A stretch of DNA of 64,000 bases, from positions 1 to 64,000 of the forward strand of contig JAEZIN010000016.1 in assembly GCA_023436585.1 (NCBI GenBank), written 5' to 3'. Each line of letters opens with the position of its first letter. Position 1 is the stretch's first letter. A program made the position numbers and the translations under genes. The notes beneath the pieces are model-generated. The model saw only the letters and a list, made by a program, of their open reading frames with translations, had not been told where the DNA came from and did not search any database. Shown in pieces: positions 28,615 to 37,641 of the stretch. Source of the DNA: Bacillota bacterium. GTDB lineage: Bacteria > Bacillota > Clostridia > Christensenellales > Aristaeellaceae.

Positions 28615-30606
28615 TTATACGTCCAGGTCCGTGACCAGCGTGGCGTTTTCCTCAATGAATTCGCGTCGCGGTTCCACCTTGTCGCCCATCAGGAGGGTGA
28701 ACACCTCGTCGGCGGCCATGGCGTCTTCCGCGGTGACCTGCATCATGGTACGGGTCTCCGGGTTCATGGTGGTGGTCCACAATTGCTCGCTGCTCATTTC
28801 GCCAAGGCCCTTGTAGCGCTGTATCTCCGGCTTGGGGTCGCGCCCGATGCGCGCCATAAGCTGCTCCAGCTCCTGATCGTTGTATACGTAATACTCCTGC
28901 TTTTGCTTGGTTACCTTATACAGCGGCGGCATGGCAATGTACACATAGCCCTGCTCGATAAGGGGGCGCATGTAGCGGTAGAAGAAGGTGAGCATCAGGA
29001 TGCGGATGTGGCTTCCATCCACATCGGCGTCTGTCATGCAGACGATGCGGTGGTAGCGCAGCTTGTCCGGATTGAAGTCATCACCGATGCCGCAGCCGAA
29101 AGCCGTAATCATGGCCTTGATTTCCGCGTTGGACAAGGCCTTGTCCAGCCTGGTTTTTTCCACGTTGAGAATCTTGCCGCGAAGGGGCAAGATGGCCTGG
29201 AAGTGCCTGTCGCGGCCCGTCTTGGCGCTGCCGCCGGCGCTGTCGCCCTCTACCAGAAAGATTTCGCACTTGCTGGGGTCGCGCTCGGAACAGTCTGCCA
29301 GCTTGCCCGGCAGGCTGGCGGATTCCAGCACCGTCTTGCGGCGGGTCAAATCCCGGGCTTTGCGGGCGGCTTCCCTGGCGCGGGCGGCGCCCAGGCAGCG
29401 GTCCATGATGGCCCTGGCGGTAGAGGGGTTTTCCTCCAGATACGTGGAAAGCTGCTCAGACATCAGCGAATCCACAATGCCGCGAACCTCGCTGGAGCCC
29501 AGCTTGCTCTTTGTCTGGCCCTCGAACTGGGGCTCGGTAAGCTTCACGCTGACGATGGCCGTCAGGCTTTCGCGCACGTCCTCGCCCTTCAGGTTGCTGT
29601 CAGCTTCCTTAAGTACCTTGTACTTGCGGCCATAGTCGTTAATGACGCGGGTCAGCGCGCTGTTAAAGCCCATTAAATGGGTGCCGCCCTCGGGGGTATG
29701 AATGTTGTTGGCGAAGGTATATATGTTTTCTGCATAACTGTCGTTGTATTGCAGCGCGATTTCTACCGTGGTTGTGCCACGGACACCCTCGATATAAACG
29801 GGCTCGGGGAAAAGCACTTCCTTGTTGCGGTTCAGGTACTTGACGAACTCGCGGATGCCGCCTTCATAGTGATAATTTTTCTCCACCGGCTCTTCCGGGC
29901 GCTCATCCTTCAATACGATGCGGACGCCCTTGTTCAAGAAGGCCATTTCCCGCATACGGGTGGAAAGCACGTCAAACTGGAAATCCCCTGTTTCAAATAT
30001 GCCGTCGGGGACCTCCTCGCTTTTTACGTCCGGCCAGAACTGAATGGTGGTGCCGGTGCGGTCCGTCTGGCCGATGACTTTCAGGTCATAGAGAATCTTG
30101 CCCCGGGCATATTCCTGCTGATAGATTTTGCCGTCCTGATAGACCTGCACCATCAGCCGGCCGCTCAGTGCGTTCACCACGGAAGCGCCCACGCCGTGCA
30201 GGCCGCCGGACACCTTATAGCCGTCGCCGCCGAACTTGCCGCCGGCGTGGAGCACGGTCAAACAAACCTCCACCGCGGGGCGGCCCATTTTGGGATGGAT
30301 GCCCACGGGAAAGCCGCGGCCGTTGTCCTGCACGCTGACGCTGGTATCCTTGTGAAGTGTCACATGGATATCGGTGCAGTAGCCAGCCAGTGCCTCATCG
30401 ATGGAGTTGTCCACGATCTCATACACCAAATGGTGCAGGCCCCGCACATCGGTGGAGCCGATGTACATGCCGGGCCGCTTGCGGACAGCTTCCAATCCCT
30501 CCAGCACCTGAATCTGCGTTTCGTCATAATGGTTTACATGACCCGTACCCTGACCGCTTGCAGGCTGCGGGTTCAGGGGGTTCTTCTCCATGGGATGCTC
30601 CGACAT
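28615..30606 (-). CDS. gyrB: DNA gyrase subunit B
   Basis: The ATPase subunit of gyrase, 663 residues. The GHKL ATP-binding domain is N-terminal (GLEAVRKRPGMYIGSTDVRG; DNGRGFPVGIHPKMGRPAVE). The TOPRIM domain has EGDSAGGSAK and PLRGKILNVEK, and the Mg-binding DADVDGSHIR. The end RREFIEENA is typical. AGGTGG precedes the ATG. Located between remB and gyrA, as near the replication origin in many Bacillota. Confidence 0.97.
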   Translation of the reverse strand: MSEHPMEKNPLNPQPASGQGTGHVNHYDETQIQVLEGLEAVRKRPGMYIGSTDVRGLHHLVYEIVDNSIDEALAGYCTDIHVTLHKDTSVSVQDNGRGFPVGIHPKMGRPAVEVCLTVLHAGGKFGGDGYKVSGGLHGVGASVVNALSGRLMVQVYQDGKIYQQEYARGKILYDLKVIGQTDRTGTTIQFWPDVKSEEVPDGIFETGDFQFDVLSTRMREMAFLNKGVRIVLKDERPEEPVEKNYHYEGGIREFVKYLNRNKEVLFPEPVYIEGVRGTTTVEIALQYNDSYAENIYTFANNIHTPEGGTHLMGFNSALTRVINDYGRKYKVLKEADSNLKGEDVRESLTAIVSVKLTEPQFEGQTKSKLGSSEVRGIVDSLMSEQLSTYLEENPSTARAIMDRCLGAARAREAARKARDLTRRKTVLESASLPGKLADCSERDPSKCEIFLVEGDSAGGSAKTGRDRHFQAILPLRGKILNVEKTRLDKALSNAEIKAMITAFGCGIGDDFNPDKLRYHRIVCMTDADVDGSHIRILMLTFFYRYMRPLIEQGYVYIAMPPLYKVTKQKQEYYVYNDQELEQLMARIGRDPKPEIQRYKGLGEMSSEQLWTTTMNPETRTMMQVTAEDAMAADEVFTLLMGDKVEPRREFIEENATLVTDLDV

Positions 30607-30627
30607 AAAAAACCACCTGCGCTTACT

Positions 30628-30873
30628 CTAAATTTGCGTGGAACGGCGGACCAGGGTGCGCACCGATAGGGGAGAGAGATAGCACCATTGCTCGCCTTTT
30701 TCCTGCGTCAGTACCAGGGACTTTGCAGGCTCTGAAAGCGCCTGCAGCCGCCCCGCCGCCTTGATGCTCCCAAGCAAAGCCTGCGTATCCCTGGTCTTGT
30801 GAAGGCTCAAATCAATCAGGGCCACCACCTGCGAAAAGGGAACGCTGCGGCCGGAACCCAGGTGCAGCATCAT
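30628..30873 (-). CDS. remB: RemA/RemB-family (DUF370) regulatory protein
   Basis: An 81-residue protein that starts MMLHLGSGRSVPFSQVVALI, matching the start of B. subtilis RemB (YaaB), and contains the YLSPLSVRTLVRR segment typical of the family. RemA/RemB proteins are small DNA-binding regulators of biofilm matrix genes. Position directly before gyrB is the conserved RemB location. The start at 30873 is chosen from the RemB alignment and AGGCGG 11 bases upstream; a GTG four codons earlier is less likely. Confidence 0.85.
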   Translation of the reverse strand: MMLHLGSGRSVPFSQVVALIDLSLHKTRDTQALLGSIKAAGRLQALSEPAKSLVLTQEKGEQWCYLSPLSVRTLVRRSTQI

Positions 30874-30910
30874 GGCATTTTTCACCGCCTGTCAAAAAAT
30901 CCGACCACTC

Positions 30911-30916
30911 ATTATA
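30911..30916 (-). promoter_or_regulatory. Extended -10 promoter for remB-gyrB-gyrA
   Basis: On the minus strand TGGTATAAT (TGn extension plus TATAAT), about 40 bases before remB. No good -35. Confidence 0.5.
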
Positions 30917-31041
30917 CCATTTTGGAAGCAAAAAGAAAAGGGTTTCTTCTTATATAAATGCAGATTTGATGATGAATTTACTTTTCCAAATTATGTTAAG
31001 GATGGAAGGAGTATTTTGTCCTATGCATGCACAAATGCGCG

Positions 31042-31050
31042 TGGTATAAT
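31042..31050 (+). promoter_or_regulatory. Extended -10 promoter for mnmG
   Basis: TGGTATAAT on the plus strand, 33 bases before the mnmG start. It diverges from the remB promoter, which has the same extended -10. Confidence 0.55.
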
Positions 31051-31083
31051 AAGTGCGTTTTAGACATGAAAAGAGGGATGCAT

Positions 31084-32961
31084 TTGGCTTACCAACTGGT
31101 CGTTGCGGGGGCGGGGCACGCGGGCTGCGAGGCTGCGCTGGCGGCCGCCCGCATGGGCATCCCCACGCTTTTGTATACATTAAACATCGACGCCATCGCG
31201 CTGATGGCCTGCAATCCCGTTATCGGCGGCACGTCCAAGGGCCACCTGGTCCGGGAGCTGGACGCGCTGGGCGGTGAAATGGGCCGGGCCATCGACGATA
31301 CATTTTTGCAAAGCCGGATGCTCAACCGCGGCAAAGGGCCCGCCGTGTACAGCCTGCGCGCCCAGGCGGACAAGCAAGCATATCAAAACCGCATGCGGGC
31401 CGCGCTGTTTGCGCAGGCGAACCTCACCGTGCGCCAGGGCGAAATATCCCGTATCCTGACCGCGAACGGTGAGGTGTCCGGCATTGTCACCACCACCGGG
31501 GAAAATATCGCCTGCAAGGCCGTGGTCATCGCCAGCGGCGTGTATTTGAAAAGCCGGATCATTATTGGCGAAACCACATGGAACGGCGGGCCCCAGGGGC
31601 TGCTGGCCGCCAATCACCTGTCGGAAGCGCTGACTGAATTGGGCTTTGCCCTGCGTCGCTTTAAGACCGGTACGCCAGCGCGTGTGGACGTGCGGTCCAT
31701 CGATTTTTCCAAAATGGAGCCGCAGCCCGGCGACGAGCCGGTGACACCCTTTTCTTTTTTGACGGATCATGCACTTCATAACCGCATGATGTGCTACCTT
31801 ACCTGGACCAATGAGCGCACGCATCAAATCATACGGGAGAACCTGCACCGGGCGCCCATGTACCGGGGCGACATCAAGGGCACCGGCGCCCGGTACTGCC
31901 CCAGCATTGAGGACAAGATCAACCGCTTTGCCGACAAGGACAGGCACCAGGTCTTTCTGGAGCCGGAAGGCATGAACAGCGCCGAATGGTACATACAGGG
32001 CATGTCCTCCAGCCTGCCGGAGGATGTGCAATGGCTGATGTACCGCAGCGTGCCCGGCCTGGAAAACGCCATCCTGACCAGATTGGCCTATGCCATCGAA
32101 TACGACTGCATTGATTCCAGGTGCTTAAGGCCTACGCTGGAGTCACTGTCCATACCCGGTCTGTATTTTGCCGGGCAGGTGAACGGCACCTCCGGCTATG
32201 AGGAGGCTGCCGCCCAAGGCCTGCTGGCGGGCATGAATGCCGCTTTGAGGCTTCAGGATAAGGAGCCGCTGATCATTACCCGCGACATGGCCTATATTGG
32301 TGTGCTGGCGGATGATCTGACCACCAAGGGAACAGACGAACCCTACCGCATGATGACAAGCCGCGCCGAGCACAGGCTGTACCTGCGCCAGGACAACGCC
32401 GACCTGCGCTTGACGGAGCTTGGTTATAAAGCCGGGCTGGCAGGGGAAGAGCGGATGCGCCGCACGGAATCAAAAGCAAAAGAAACCAATGAACTGAGGG
32501 AAAGGCTGGCCGGTCTTTCATTGCCGCCCACGAAGGAGCGGGAGGATTTGCTTTCCGCCTTGGGCGAGCCGCCCTGCCCAGGCACGCTCACCGGGGAGGA
32601 GCTTTTGCGCCGTCCGGCGGTGACGTTTGCCCATATCGCATCCCTGGTGCCGGAGCTTCAAACTGCCTCTCCCGCCGCGGCGGAGCAGGCCGAGATTTCC
32701 GTCAAGTATGACGGGTACCTGCGCAAGCAGGAAGCTCAACTTTCCAAAGCCAGGGCCATGGAAAACGCCCTGCTGCCCCCCGATGCCCCCTACCTTACCA
32801 TGGACGCCCTGCGCATTGAGGCCCGCCAAAAGCTGGACCGCCAGCGCCCCCGCTCCCTGGGCCAGGCCGCCCGCATCCCCGGCGTGTCCCCGGCTGACAT
32901 CGCCGTCCTCATGGTTTGGCTGGGCCGGCGAGAGAGGCAGAACGGAGAGAACAAAGGATAG
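31084..32961 (+). CDS. mnmG: tRNA uridine-5-carboxymethylaminomethyl synthase MnmG
   Basis: The FAD-dependent partner of MnmE that installs the cmnm group on the wobble uridine of several tRNAs. The 625-residue protein has the FAD motif VVAGAGHAGCEAALAAARMG at the N-terminus. It also has the MnmG markers CNPVIGGTSKGHLVRELDALGG, RSMLNRGKGPA-like SRMLNRGKGPAVYSLRAQ, and PGLYFAGQVNGTSGYEEAA. The start is taken as TTG, with GAGGG 6 bases upstream; the ATG two codons earlier abuts that site. Monocistronic; mnmE is not in the window. Confidence 0.95.
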   Translation: MAYQLVVAGAGHAGCEAALAAARMGIPTLLYTLNIDAIALMACNPVIGGTSKGHLVRELDALGGEMGRAIDDTFLQSRMLNRGKGPAVYSLRAQADKQAYQNRMRAALFAQANLTVRQGEISRILTANGEVSGIVTTTGENIACKAVVIASGVYLKSRIIIGETTWNGGPQGLLAANHLSEALTELGFALRRFKTGTPARVDVRSIDFSKMEPQPGDEPVTPFSFLTDHALHNRMMCYLTWTNERTHQIIRENLHRAPMYRGDIKGTGARYCPSIEDKINRFADKDRHQVFLEPEGMNSAEWYIQGMSSSLPEDVQWLMYRSVPGLENAILTRLAYAIEYDCIDSRCLRPTLESLSIPGLYFAGQVNGTSGYEEAAAQGLLAGMNAALRLQDKEPLIITRDMAYIGVLADDLTTKGTDEPYRMMTSRAEHRLYLRQDNADLRLTELGYKAGLAGEERMRRTESKAKETNELRERLAGLSLPPTKEREDLLSALGEPPCPGTLTGEELLRRPAVTFAHIASLVPELQTASPAAAEQAEISVKYDGYLRKQEAQLSKARAMENALLPPDAPYLTMDALRIEARQKLDRQRPRSLGQAARIPGVSPADIAVLMVWLGRRERQNGENKG

Positions 32962-32970
32962 CTTTTTTAG

Positions 32971-33029
32971 CGGGAGGACCTCTTTTAAAAAAGAGGTCCT
33001 CCCGCACCCACCCCAGAAAACTTTTAAGG
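32971..33029 (+). repeat. R2 hairpin repeat, copy b (after mnmG)
   Basis: A near-perfect palindrome CGGGAGGACCTCTTTT / AAAAGAGGTCCTCCCG (32971-33004), followed by CACCCACCCCAGAAAACTTT. Nine bases after the mnmG stop, same strand. An A-rich, not T-rich, tail follows. Confidence 0.7.
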
Positions 33030-33110
33030 AAATTATTTTTGATCCATCATAATTTGATAGTGATTTTCGAGAGGCACACATGAAAAGAGAATTAGCTTAA
33101 TAGTGGGCTT

Positions 33111-33161
33111 CCGAAGGTCCAGGGCGATCGGAAAGCCCTGGTCGCGCCCGAAGGCGCGAAA
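33111..33161 (+). repeat. R1 structured repeat, copy B
   Basis: Begins CCGAAGG. P2 is shortened to CCAGGGC-GATCGGAAA-GCCCTGG; P3 is TCGCGCC-CGAA-GGCGCGA. AAGGT and ACCTT can close the element. It lies 59 bases before the EamA gene start. Confidence 0.75.
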
Positions 33162-33219
33162 CCTTTTTATGCAGCAAACAATCAATCGGCAATATGCAAA
33201 TGAGAAGGGAGCTCATGCC

Positions 33220-34146
33220 GTGCCTGCCTCACAAAAGAAATCCTACCTGCTGGTGATCCTGGGCGTTGTGATGGTATCCTACAGCGGGCCCATGGTCAAG
33301 GGCGCCCTGTTGCAGGGGGCCAACCCCATCACGGTTGCCTTTTTGCGTATGCTGTTTTCTGGCCTCTTGCTGCTTCCCTTCTCCCTGCGGAAAAAGCCGG
33401 GCGCAGATCAATCCTCCATGCAGGCTGTCCTTTTAGCGCCGAAGAAGCAATTGCTGTTCGGCGTGCTGGCCGCTGCTTTCCTGGCGCTGCATTACTATAC
33501 CTGGATGACCTCCATGAACAGCACCTCCACCTTTGCTTCCGTGGCGCTTGTCTGCACCCAGCCGCTGTTTGTGGCCGCTTTTTCGGGGCTGCTGCTTCGG
33601 GAGCCCATGCAAAAAACCGCCCGGCCAGGCGCGCTTGTGGCGCTGGTCGGCGCATTGATGATCGGCGCCAACAGCCTTACCGGGCTTGGCGGAAATATCG
33701 GCGGAGACCTTCTGGCGCTACTCGGCGCGGTGGCCATGGCCGGCCATTGGCTGTGTGGCCGTCATGCCCGCAAAAGCCTGCCTTCGCTTGGGTATACGGT
33801 GTTTGTCTATCTGGCCACCGCTGTGTTATTGGGCATGATGATGCCCCTGACCGGCGGCTTTCAGTTGCCCCCTCAGGCGGCCTGGTACCTGGCCGTACTG
33901 ATCCTGGGCTCCACGCTGCTGGGCCATGCTGTGTTCACCTACGCGCTGGGCAGCGTCAGCGCCCATGTGGTATCCTTCGCGCTGCTGGGTGAGCCGGTAG
34001 GGGCCATGCTTTGGGCACTTTTGCTGTTTGATGAAAAGCCCGGTGCCTTGCTGCTGTCAGGCGGCGCCGTGGTACTGCTGGGCTTATTCTTATACCTGCG
34101 CGCCGTGGCGGCAAAAGAGTCCGGAAAGGCGCAGGCTTCCATCTAG
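33220..34146 (+). CDS. EamA/DMT-family transporter
   Basis: A 308-residue membrane protein with ten hydrophobic segments in two EamA repeats (first AFLRMLFSGLLLLPFSLRKK; second YLAVLILGSTLLGHAVFTYA, FALLGEPVGAMLWALLLFDE). Members export metabolites or amino acids; the substrate is unknown. The start is GTG with AAGGGAG 8 bases upstream. An in-frame ATG at 33169 has no ribosome site and sits just after repeat R1. The AEC transporter follows 22 bp later, so the two probably share a transcript. Confidence 0.88.
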   Translation: MPASQKKSYLLVILGVVMVSYSGPMVKGALLQGANPITVAFLRMLFSGLLLLPFSLRKKPGADQSSMQAVLLAPKKQLLFGVLAAAFLALHYYTWMTSMNSTSTFASVALVCTQPLFVAAFSGLLLREPMQKTARPGALVALVGALMIGANSLTGLGGNIGGDLLALLGAVAMAGHWLCGRHARKSLPSLGYTVFVYLATAVLLGMMMPLTGGFQLPPQAAWYLAVLILGSTLLGHAVFTYALGSVSAHVVSFALLGEPVGAMLWALLLFDEKPGALLLSGGAVVLLGLFLYLRAVAAKESGKAQASI

Positions 34147-34168
34147 AAAACCGGGAAGGAAGAGGAAA

Positions 34169-35107
34169 TTGCAGAATTTGGCCGTATCTGCCCAGGTGGT
34201 GCTGCCCCTTCTATTGATGATGCTGGTGGGCGTCGGCGCGAAGCGCTGTGGCCTGGCGGATGAGCCCGTGCTGCGAAAGGTAGACGCGATCGCCTTTCGC
34301 ATATTCCTGCCCGTGCTCCTATTTCAGAACCTGTACGCGGTGGATTTGAAGCAGGCGTTCAATCCTGGGCTGATGGGGTATACCGTTGCCTGCGTCTTTT
34401 TGATTTTCGCCCTGTCCATGTGGCTGATCCCCCGATTTGAAAAGGACAACAAAAAGCGGGCCGCCATCATACAGACGATCATCCGCAGCAATTTTCTGAT
34501 CTTTGGCCTGGCAGTGGCCGTCTCGCTGTATGGGGAGGGGAATGCCGCTTCCGTAGCGTTGCTTGGCAGCGTTTTTGTTCCCTTGAGCAATGCGCTGGCG
34601 GTATTCATTCTGGAATACTTCCGCATGGGCAAGGTCAGCGTAAGGAAGATTGCATTTAGCATTCTCAAAAACCCGTTGGTCATTGCTGCGCTGCTTGGCA
34701 TCGCTGTGCTTTTGCTTGGCATTCCGCTGCCTGCGGTTTTCAGGAAAACCATCAAGGATATGTCCGCCGTGGCAACGCCCCTGTGCCTTTTGACACTTGG
34801 CGGTTCCCTGCGCGCTGCTGACGCCAGGGAAAACGCAAAGCAAATCGGCCTGGGCCTTTTAGCCCGTATGGTGCTGGTGCCCGGCATATTCCTGCCGCTG
34901 GCGGCGCTGCTTGGCTTCCGGGGAGAGGCTTTGCTGGCGCTGCTGGTGCTTTTTGCCTCACCGACCGCCGTATCCAGCTATACCATGGCCCAGCAGATGG
35001 GGGCCGACGGAAAGTTGGCCGGGCAACTGGTGGCGTTCACCACGGGAATGTCGATCCTCACCATTTTTCTGTTTGTGTTTGTCTTTAAGGAATTGGGCTT
35101 TCTATAA
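34169..35107 (+). CDS. AEC-family (auxin efflux carrier-type) transporter
   Basis: A 312-residue membrane protein with about ten helices in the AEC fold. Landmarks are MLVGVGAKRCGLADEPVLRK, FLPVLLFQNLYAVDL, and the crossover region ATPLCLLTLGGSL. Bacterial members transport malate, malonate or related acids; substrate unknown. The start is TTG with AAGGAAG 6 bases upstream. It follows the EamA gene and converges on the small membrane protein gene, with no clear terminator between. Confidence 0.86.
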   Translation: MQNLAVSAQVVLPLLLMMLVGVGAKRCGLADEPVLRKVDAIAFRIFLPVLLFQNLYAVDLKQAFNPGLMGYTVACVFLIFALSMWLIPRFEKDNKKRAAIIQTIIRSNFLIFGLAVAVSLYGEGNAASVALLGSVFVPLSNALAVFILEYFRMGKVSVRKIAFSILKNPLVIAALLGIAVLLLGIPLPAVFRKTIKDMSAVATPLCLLTLGGSLRAADARENAKQIGLGLLARMVLVPGIFLPLAALLGFRGEALLALLVLFASPTAVSSYTMAQQMGADGKLAGQLVAFTTGMSILTIFLFVFVFKELGFL

Positions 35108-35129
35108 TAGCGGGTCCATGTCCTGGCTG

Positions 35130-35552
35130 CTACATTTCCTTCATGAGCCGGTTGGTATGGTAGATCAGCAGGAAGAAACGTAAAACCAGCAGGATGATGG
35201 GCGGAAGTATATGGGCAAGGTCTGTGACTAGTATGCTGGCCGCCATGATCCATAGGATCAAGCCGTATGTGGTATACTTTTCCACCATTGCACCGGCTTT
35301 GTCTTGAATTGTTTTATTTCTTTCATCCGCCATGGCAATGGACTTGCGGCGCTTTACCTGTTCATTTTGAAGCGCAGAAAGAAAAGTGCCTGCGAACCAG
35401 GCAAGACCCAATCCCAAAGCCGCCGAGCCAAAGCCGTAGCATAAGCCTGCGGCCTTTTTTTGCGCTTCACCAGGGAACAGAAAGATCGCCACCAGTATCA
35501 GGGTTATACCCAGCAAGGCAAGAATTACAAACAAAAACCGTTTCAGTTTCAT
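35130..35552 (-). CDS. Small membrane protein paired with an XRE regulator
   Basis: A 140-residue protein with four hydrophobic segments and a charged cytoplasmic loop (QNEQVKRRKSIAMADERNKT). It overlaps the upstream XRE gene by 4 bp (ATGA), and a GGAGGAG site precedes it. The pair is a common Bacillota module: a short XRE repressor with a DUF2178-like membrane protein. I do not recognise the exact family, and the function is unknown. Confidence 0.75.
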   Translation of the reverse strand: MKLKRFLFVILALLGITLILVAIFLFPGEAQKKAAGLCYGFGSAALGLGLAWFAGTFLSALQNEQVKRRKSIAMADERNKTIQDKAGAMVEKYTTYGLILWIMAASILVTDLAHILPPIILLVLRFFLLIYHTNRLMKEM

Positions 35553-35752
35553 GGCTTCTCCTCCTCGTATAAAAAGACTTCTTCTACCGGCAGGCAAAAG
35601 TATCTTGCGATCTTTATTGCCAACAGGATGGATGGATTGTAGCGCCCGTTCTCCAAAGAGCTGATGGTTTGCCTGGATACCTGAAGGACATCCGCAAGAG
35701 CTTCCTGGCCAATGCCCCGCTGCTTTCGCAACTCTTCCAATCTGTTTTTCAC
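35549..35752 (-). CDS. Short XRE-family transcriptional regulator
   Basis: A 67-residue protein that is essentially one helix-turn-helix domain (GIGQEALADVLQVSRQTISS, LENGRYNPSILLAIKIARYF), of the YozG/XRE minimal-repressor type. The start is GTG with AAGGAG 7 bases upstream. It is first in a two-gene operon. Its promoter is overlapped by an inverted repeat, so self-repression is likely. Confidence 0.88.
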   Translation of the reverse strand: MKNRLEELRKQRGIGQEALADVLQVSRQTISSLENGRYNPSILLAIKIARYFCLPVEEVFLYEEEKP

Positions 35753-35772
35753 GGCATGACTCCTTTCGGAAT

Positions 35773-35834
35773 GTAAAGCGAACTTTACGTACCTAGTATA
35801 GGCTGGAATCTTTGATATGTCAAGCGTCCTTTAC
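35773..35834 (-). promoter_or_regulatory. Promoter and candidate operator of the XRE operon
   Basis: On the minus strand TTGACA, 17-nt spacer, TATACT (35795-35823). Just downstream of the -10 is the palindrome GTAAAG-TTCG-CTTTAC (35773-35788), and a matching half-site GTAAAG lies just upstream of the -35 (35829-35834). The layout suits an autorepressor. Confidence 0.75.
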
Positions 35835-35885
35835 GTTTATTCTCAAAAATTGCCGCCCATCAGGCGGCAGGAAGTCAAAATATAA

Positions 35886-36944
35886 TCAAATCAATCTTAA
35901 TGCGGGCTGCGCGTTCAGCGTCAAATCGCCAATGTCTCCCCGCATCAGCCGGTAATACGCCGCGCTGGCAATCATGGCCGCGTTGTCTGTGCATAGAGAA
36001 AGCTTTGGCATATACAGGGGGATACCGGCCGTATCGCACTGCTCCTGCATCATGCGCCGAAGCAGGCTGTTGGCGGAAACGCCGCCGGCCAGCGCGAGAG
36101 CTGCCGCCTTTGTATCCCTTGCTGCCAGCAGCGCCTTTTCGCACAGGGAGGATACCACCGCCATGCGGAAGGATGCCGCCATATCGGCTTTGGGAAGGGG
36201 CTTTCCCTGCTGGTTGAGCTTGTGGGCCTCATTGATGAAGGCAGTTTTCAAGCCGGAAAAGCTGTAATCGTACCGCCCATCCGGCTTTGGCTTTGGCAGG
36301 GCAAAAGCGGAAGGGGCTCCCTCCTCCGCCAGCTTGTCCAAGCGTGGCCCGCCGGGATAGGGGAGGTCGAGTATCCGGGCGGCCTTGTCAAAGGCTTCCC
36401 CGGCGGCGTCGTCCTGGGTCTGTCCCAGCAGGCGGTAGACGCCATAGTCTTGTATTTCAATCAGATGGCTGTGGCCGCCGCTGACCACAAGGCACAGGAA
36501 GGGCGGTTTTAAATCGGGGTGGGAAAGGTAGTTGGCGCTGACATGGCCCTCAATGTGATTTACCGGGATCAGAGGCAGGTTCAGCGCGTAGGCCAATCCC
36601 TTCATGCAGCTTACGCCGGTCAGCAGTGCGCCTACCAGGCCGGGACCGTGAGTTACCGCCAACGCGCCGATCTGGGAAAAGGCCATCCCCGCTTGTGCCA
36701 GCGCTTCGTCGATCACCCTGTCGCAGGCCTCCACATGGGCACGGCTGGCGATTTCGGGTACCACGCCGCCGTATAATGCGTGCAGGTCGATCTGGGAAAA
36801 CACGACGTTGCTGATGACCGTACGCCCGTTTTCCACAATGGAGGCCGCGGTCTCGTCGCAGGAGGTTTCGAGGGCGAGGATGCGCACCGTATTTTGAGCC
36901 TTGAGAGCCTTCACTTTTTCCCGGCAGGCCGATTCATAGGTCAT
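35886..36944 (-). CDS. tsaD: tRNA threonylcarbamoyladenosine transferase TsaD
   Basis: Transfers the threonylcarbamoyl group to A37 of ANN-decoding tRNAs, with TsaB, TsaE and TsaC (none in this window). The 352-residue protein has the ASKHA fold and the metal-binding HIEGH motif (His130, His134). It begins with a short leader before ILALETSCDETAAS and has VSGGHSHLIE and ALAGGVSANSLLR. Its ATG overlaps the stop of the upstream gene by 4 bp (ATGA), which supports the start despite the slightly long N-terminus. Confidence 0.95.
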   Translation of the reverse strand: MTYESACREKVKALKAQNTVRILALETSCDETAASIVENGRTVISNVVFSQIDLHALYGGVVPEIASRAHVEACDRVIDEALAQAGMAFSQIGALAVTHGPGLVGALLTGVSCMKGLAYALNLPLIPVNHIEGHVSANYLSHPDLKPPFLCLVVSGGHSHLIEIQDYGVYRLLGQTQDDAAGEAFDKAARILDLPYPGGPRLDKLAEEGAPSAFALPKPKPDGRYDYSFSGLKTAFINEAHKLNQQGKPLPKADMAASFRMAVVSSLCEKALLAARDTKAAALALAGGVSANSLLRRMMQEQCDTAGIPLYMPKLSLCTDNAAMIASAAYYRLMRGDIGDLTLNAQPALRLI

Positions 36945-37630
36945 GCTTGTCGTTTCCTTCTTTTCAGGTACAGGATGGCGGATGCAAATATCAGGGCAGC
37001 ACCTGCCAGCCAGTACAGCCCGATGCGGGCGGCATACTCCACAAAAAACGGGGTGGGCATCAATTGAAGCAGCAGATCCTGGTTGGGGTTAAGCTGCCAC
37101 AGGTCATTGGTGAAGAATACATGGTGGAACTGTGTAAACAGCGTGTGGAAGTCCAACGCTGCCCATACGGCCAGGGCTGCTCCCAATACCGCGATGAACA
37201 GGCTGACACGGATGTAACCGCGGGCAAGGGATGCAAGCATTGCACGGTAACGGAATATCGCAATCGCGAGAACCACAATTACAATCAAAGCACAGAATAT
37301 AAATAGGGACCGGCAGAGGGAGAAGAGGTTCCTTACATCCTGCATGTGCGTTATTTCTTTTTCGGAGAAACCTTCCCTTATCTGCCCATGGACTGACAAG
37401 GTGGTTTGAAATGTATCCCCGCGCCCGGCAAGGTACGATGTAATCTTTTCGGCCAGGCCGGGATACTCCTGCACATCCACTCCGGTAATGCCGGGATCGG
37501 CGTGGCGCAGGAACATGTCCTGCATGAGATTAGCGTTTTCCCCCACGGCGAGGAGGATTCCGCTCAAAAGGCCGAGGAGAAGCGTCAGCGCGAACAAGGC
37601 ACTACCCAAGGCCGGAAAAATCTTCTTCAT
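36941..37630 (-). CDS. DUF1461/TIGR01906 integral membrane protein
   Basis: A 229-residue protein with an N-terminal membrane helix, a roughly 80-residue external loop, and three C-terminal helices. The conserved segment EKEITHMQDVRNLF and the late LPTPFF-like LMPTPFFVEYAA fit the TIGR01906 family of unknown function. The start at 37630 has AGG 8 bases upstream; another ATG lies two codons earlier. It lies between prfB and tsaD in a same-strand run and overlaps tsaD by 4 bp. Confidence 0.82.
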   Translation of the reverse strand: MKKIFPALGSALFALTLLLGLLSGILLAVGENANLMQDMFLRHADPGITGVDVQEYPGLAEKITSYLAGRGDTFQTTLSVHGQIREGFSEKEITHMQDVRNLFSLCRSLFIFCALIVIVVLAIAIFRYRAMLASLARGYIRVSLFIAVLGAALAVWAALDFHTLFTQFHHVFFTNDLWQLNPNQDLLLQLMPTPFFVEYAARIGLYWLAGAALIFASAILYLKRRKRQA

Positions 37631-37641
37631 AATCATTACCT

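Noticed and set aside
30874..31083. Replication origin next to gyrB
   Set aside because: No DnaA boxes (TTATCCACA-like) or AT-rich unwinding element with repeats were found in this spacer.
32971..33004. mnmG intrinsic terminator
   Set aside because: Same reason as the other R2 copies: a long stem, but followed by CACCCACCCCAGAAAAC and not by T residues, so listed as a repeat.
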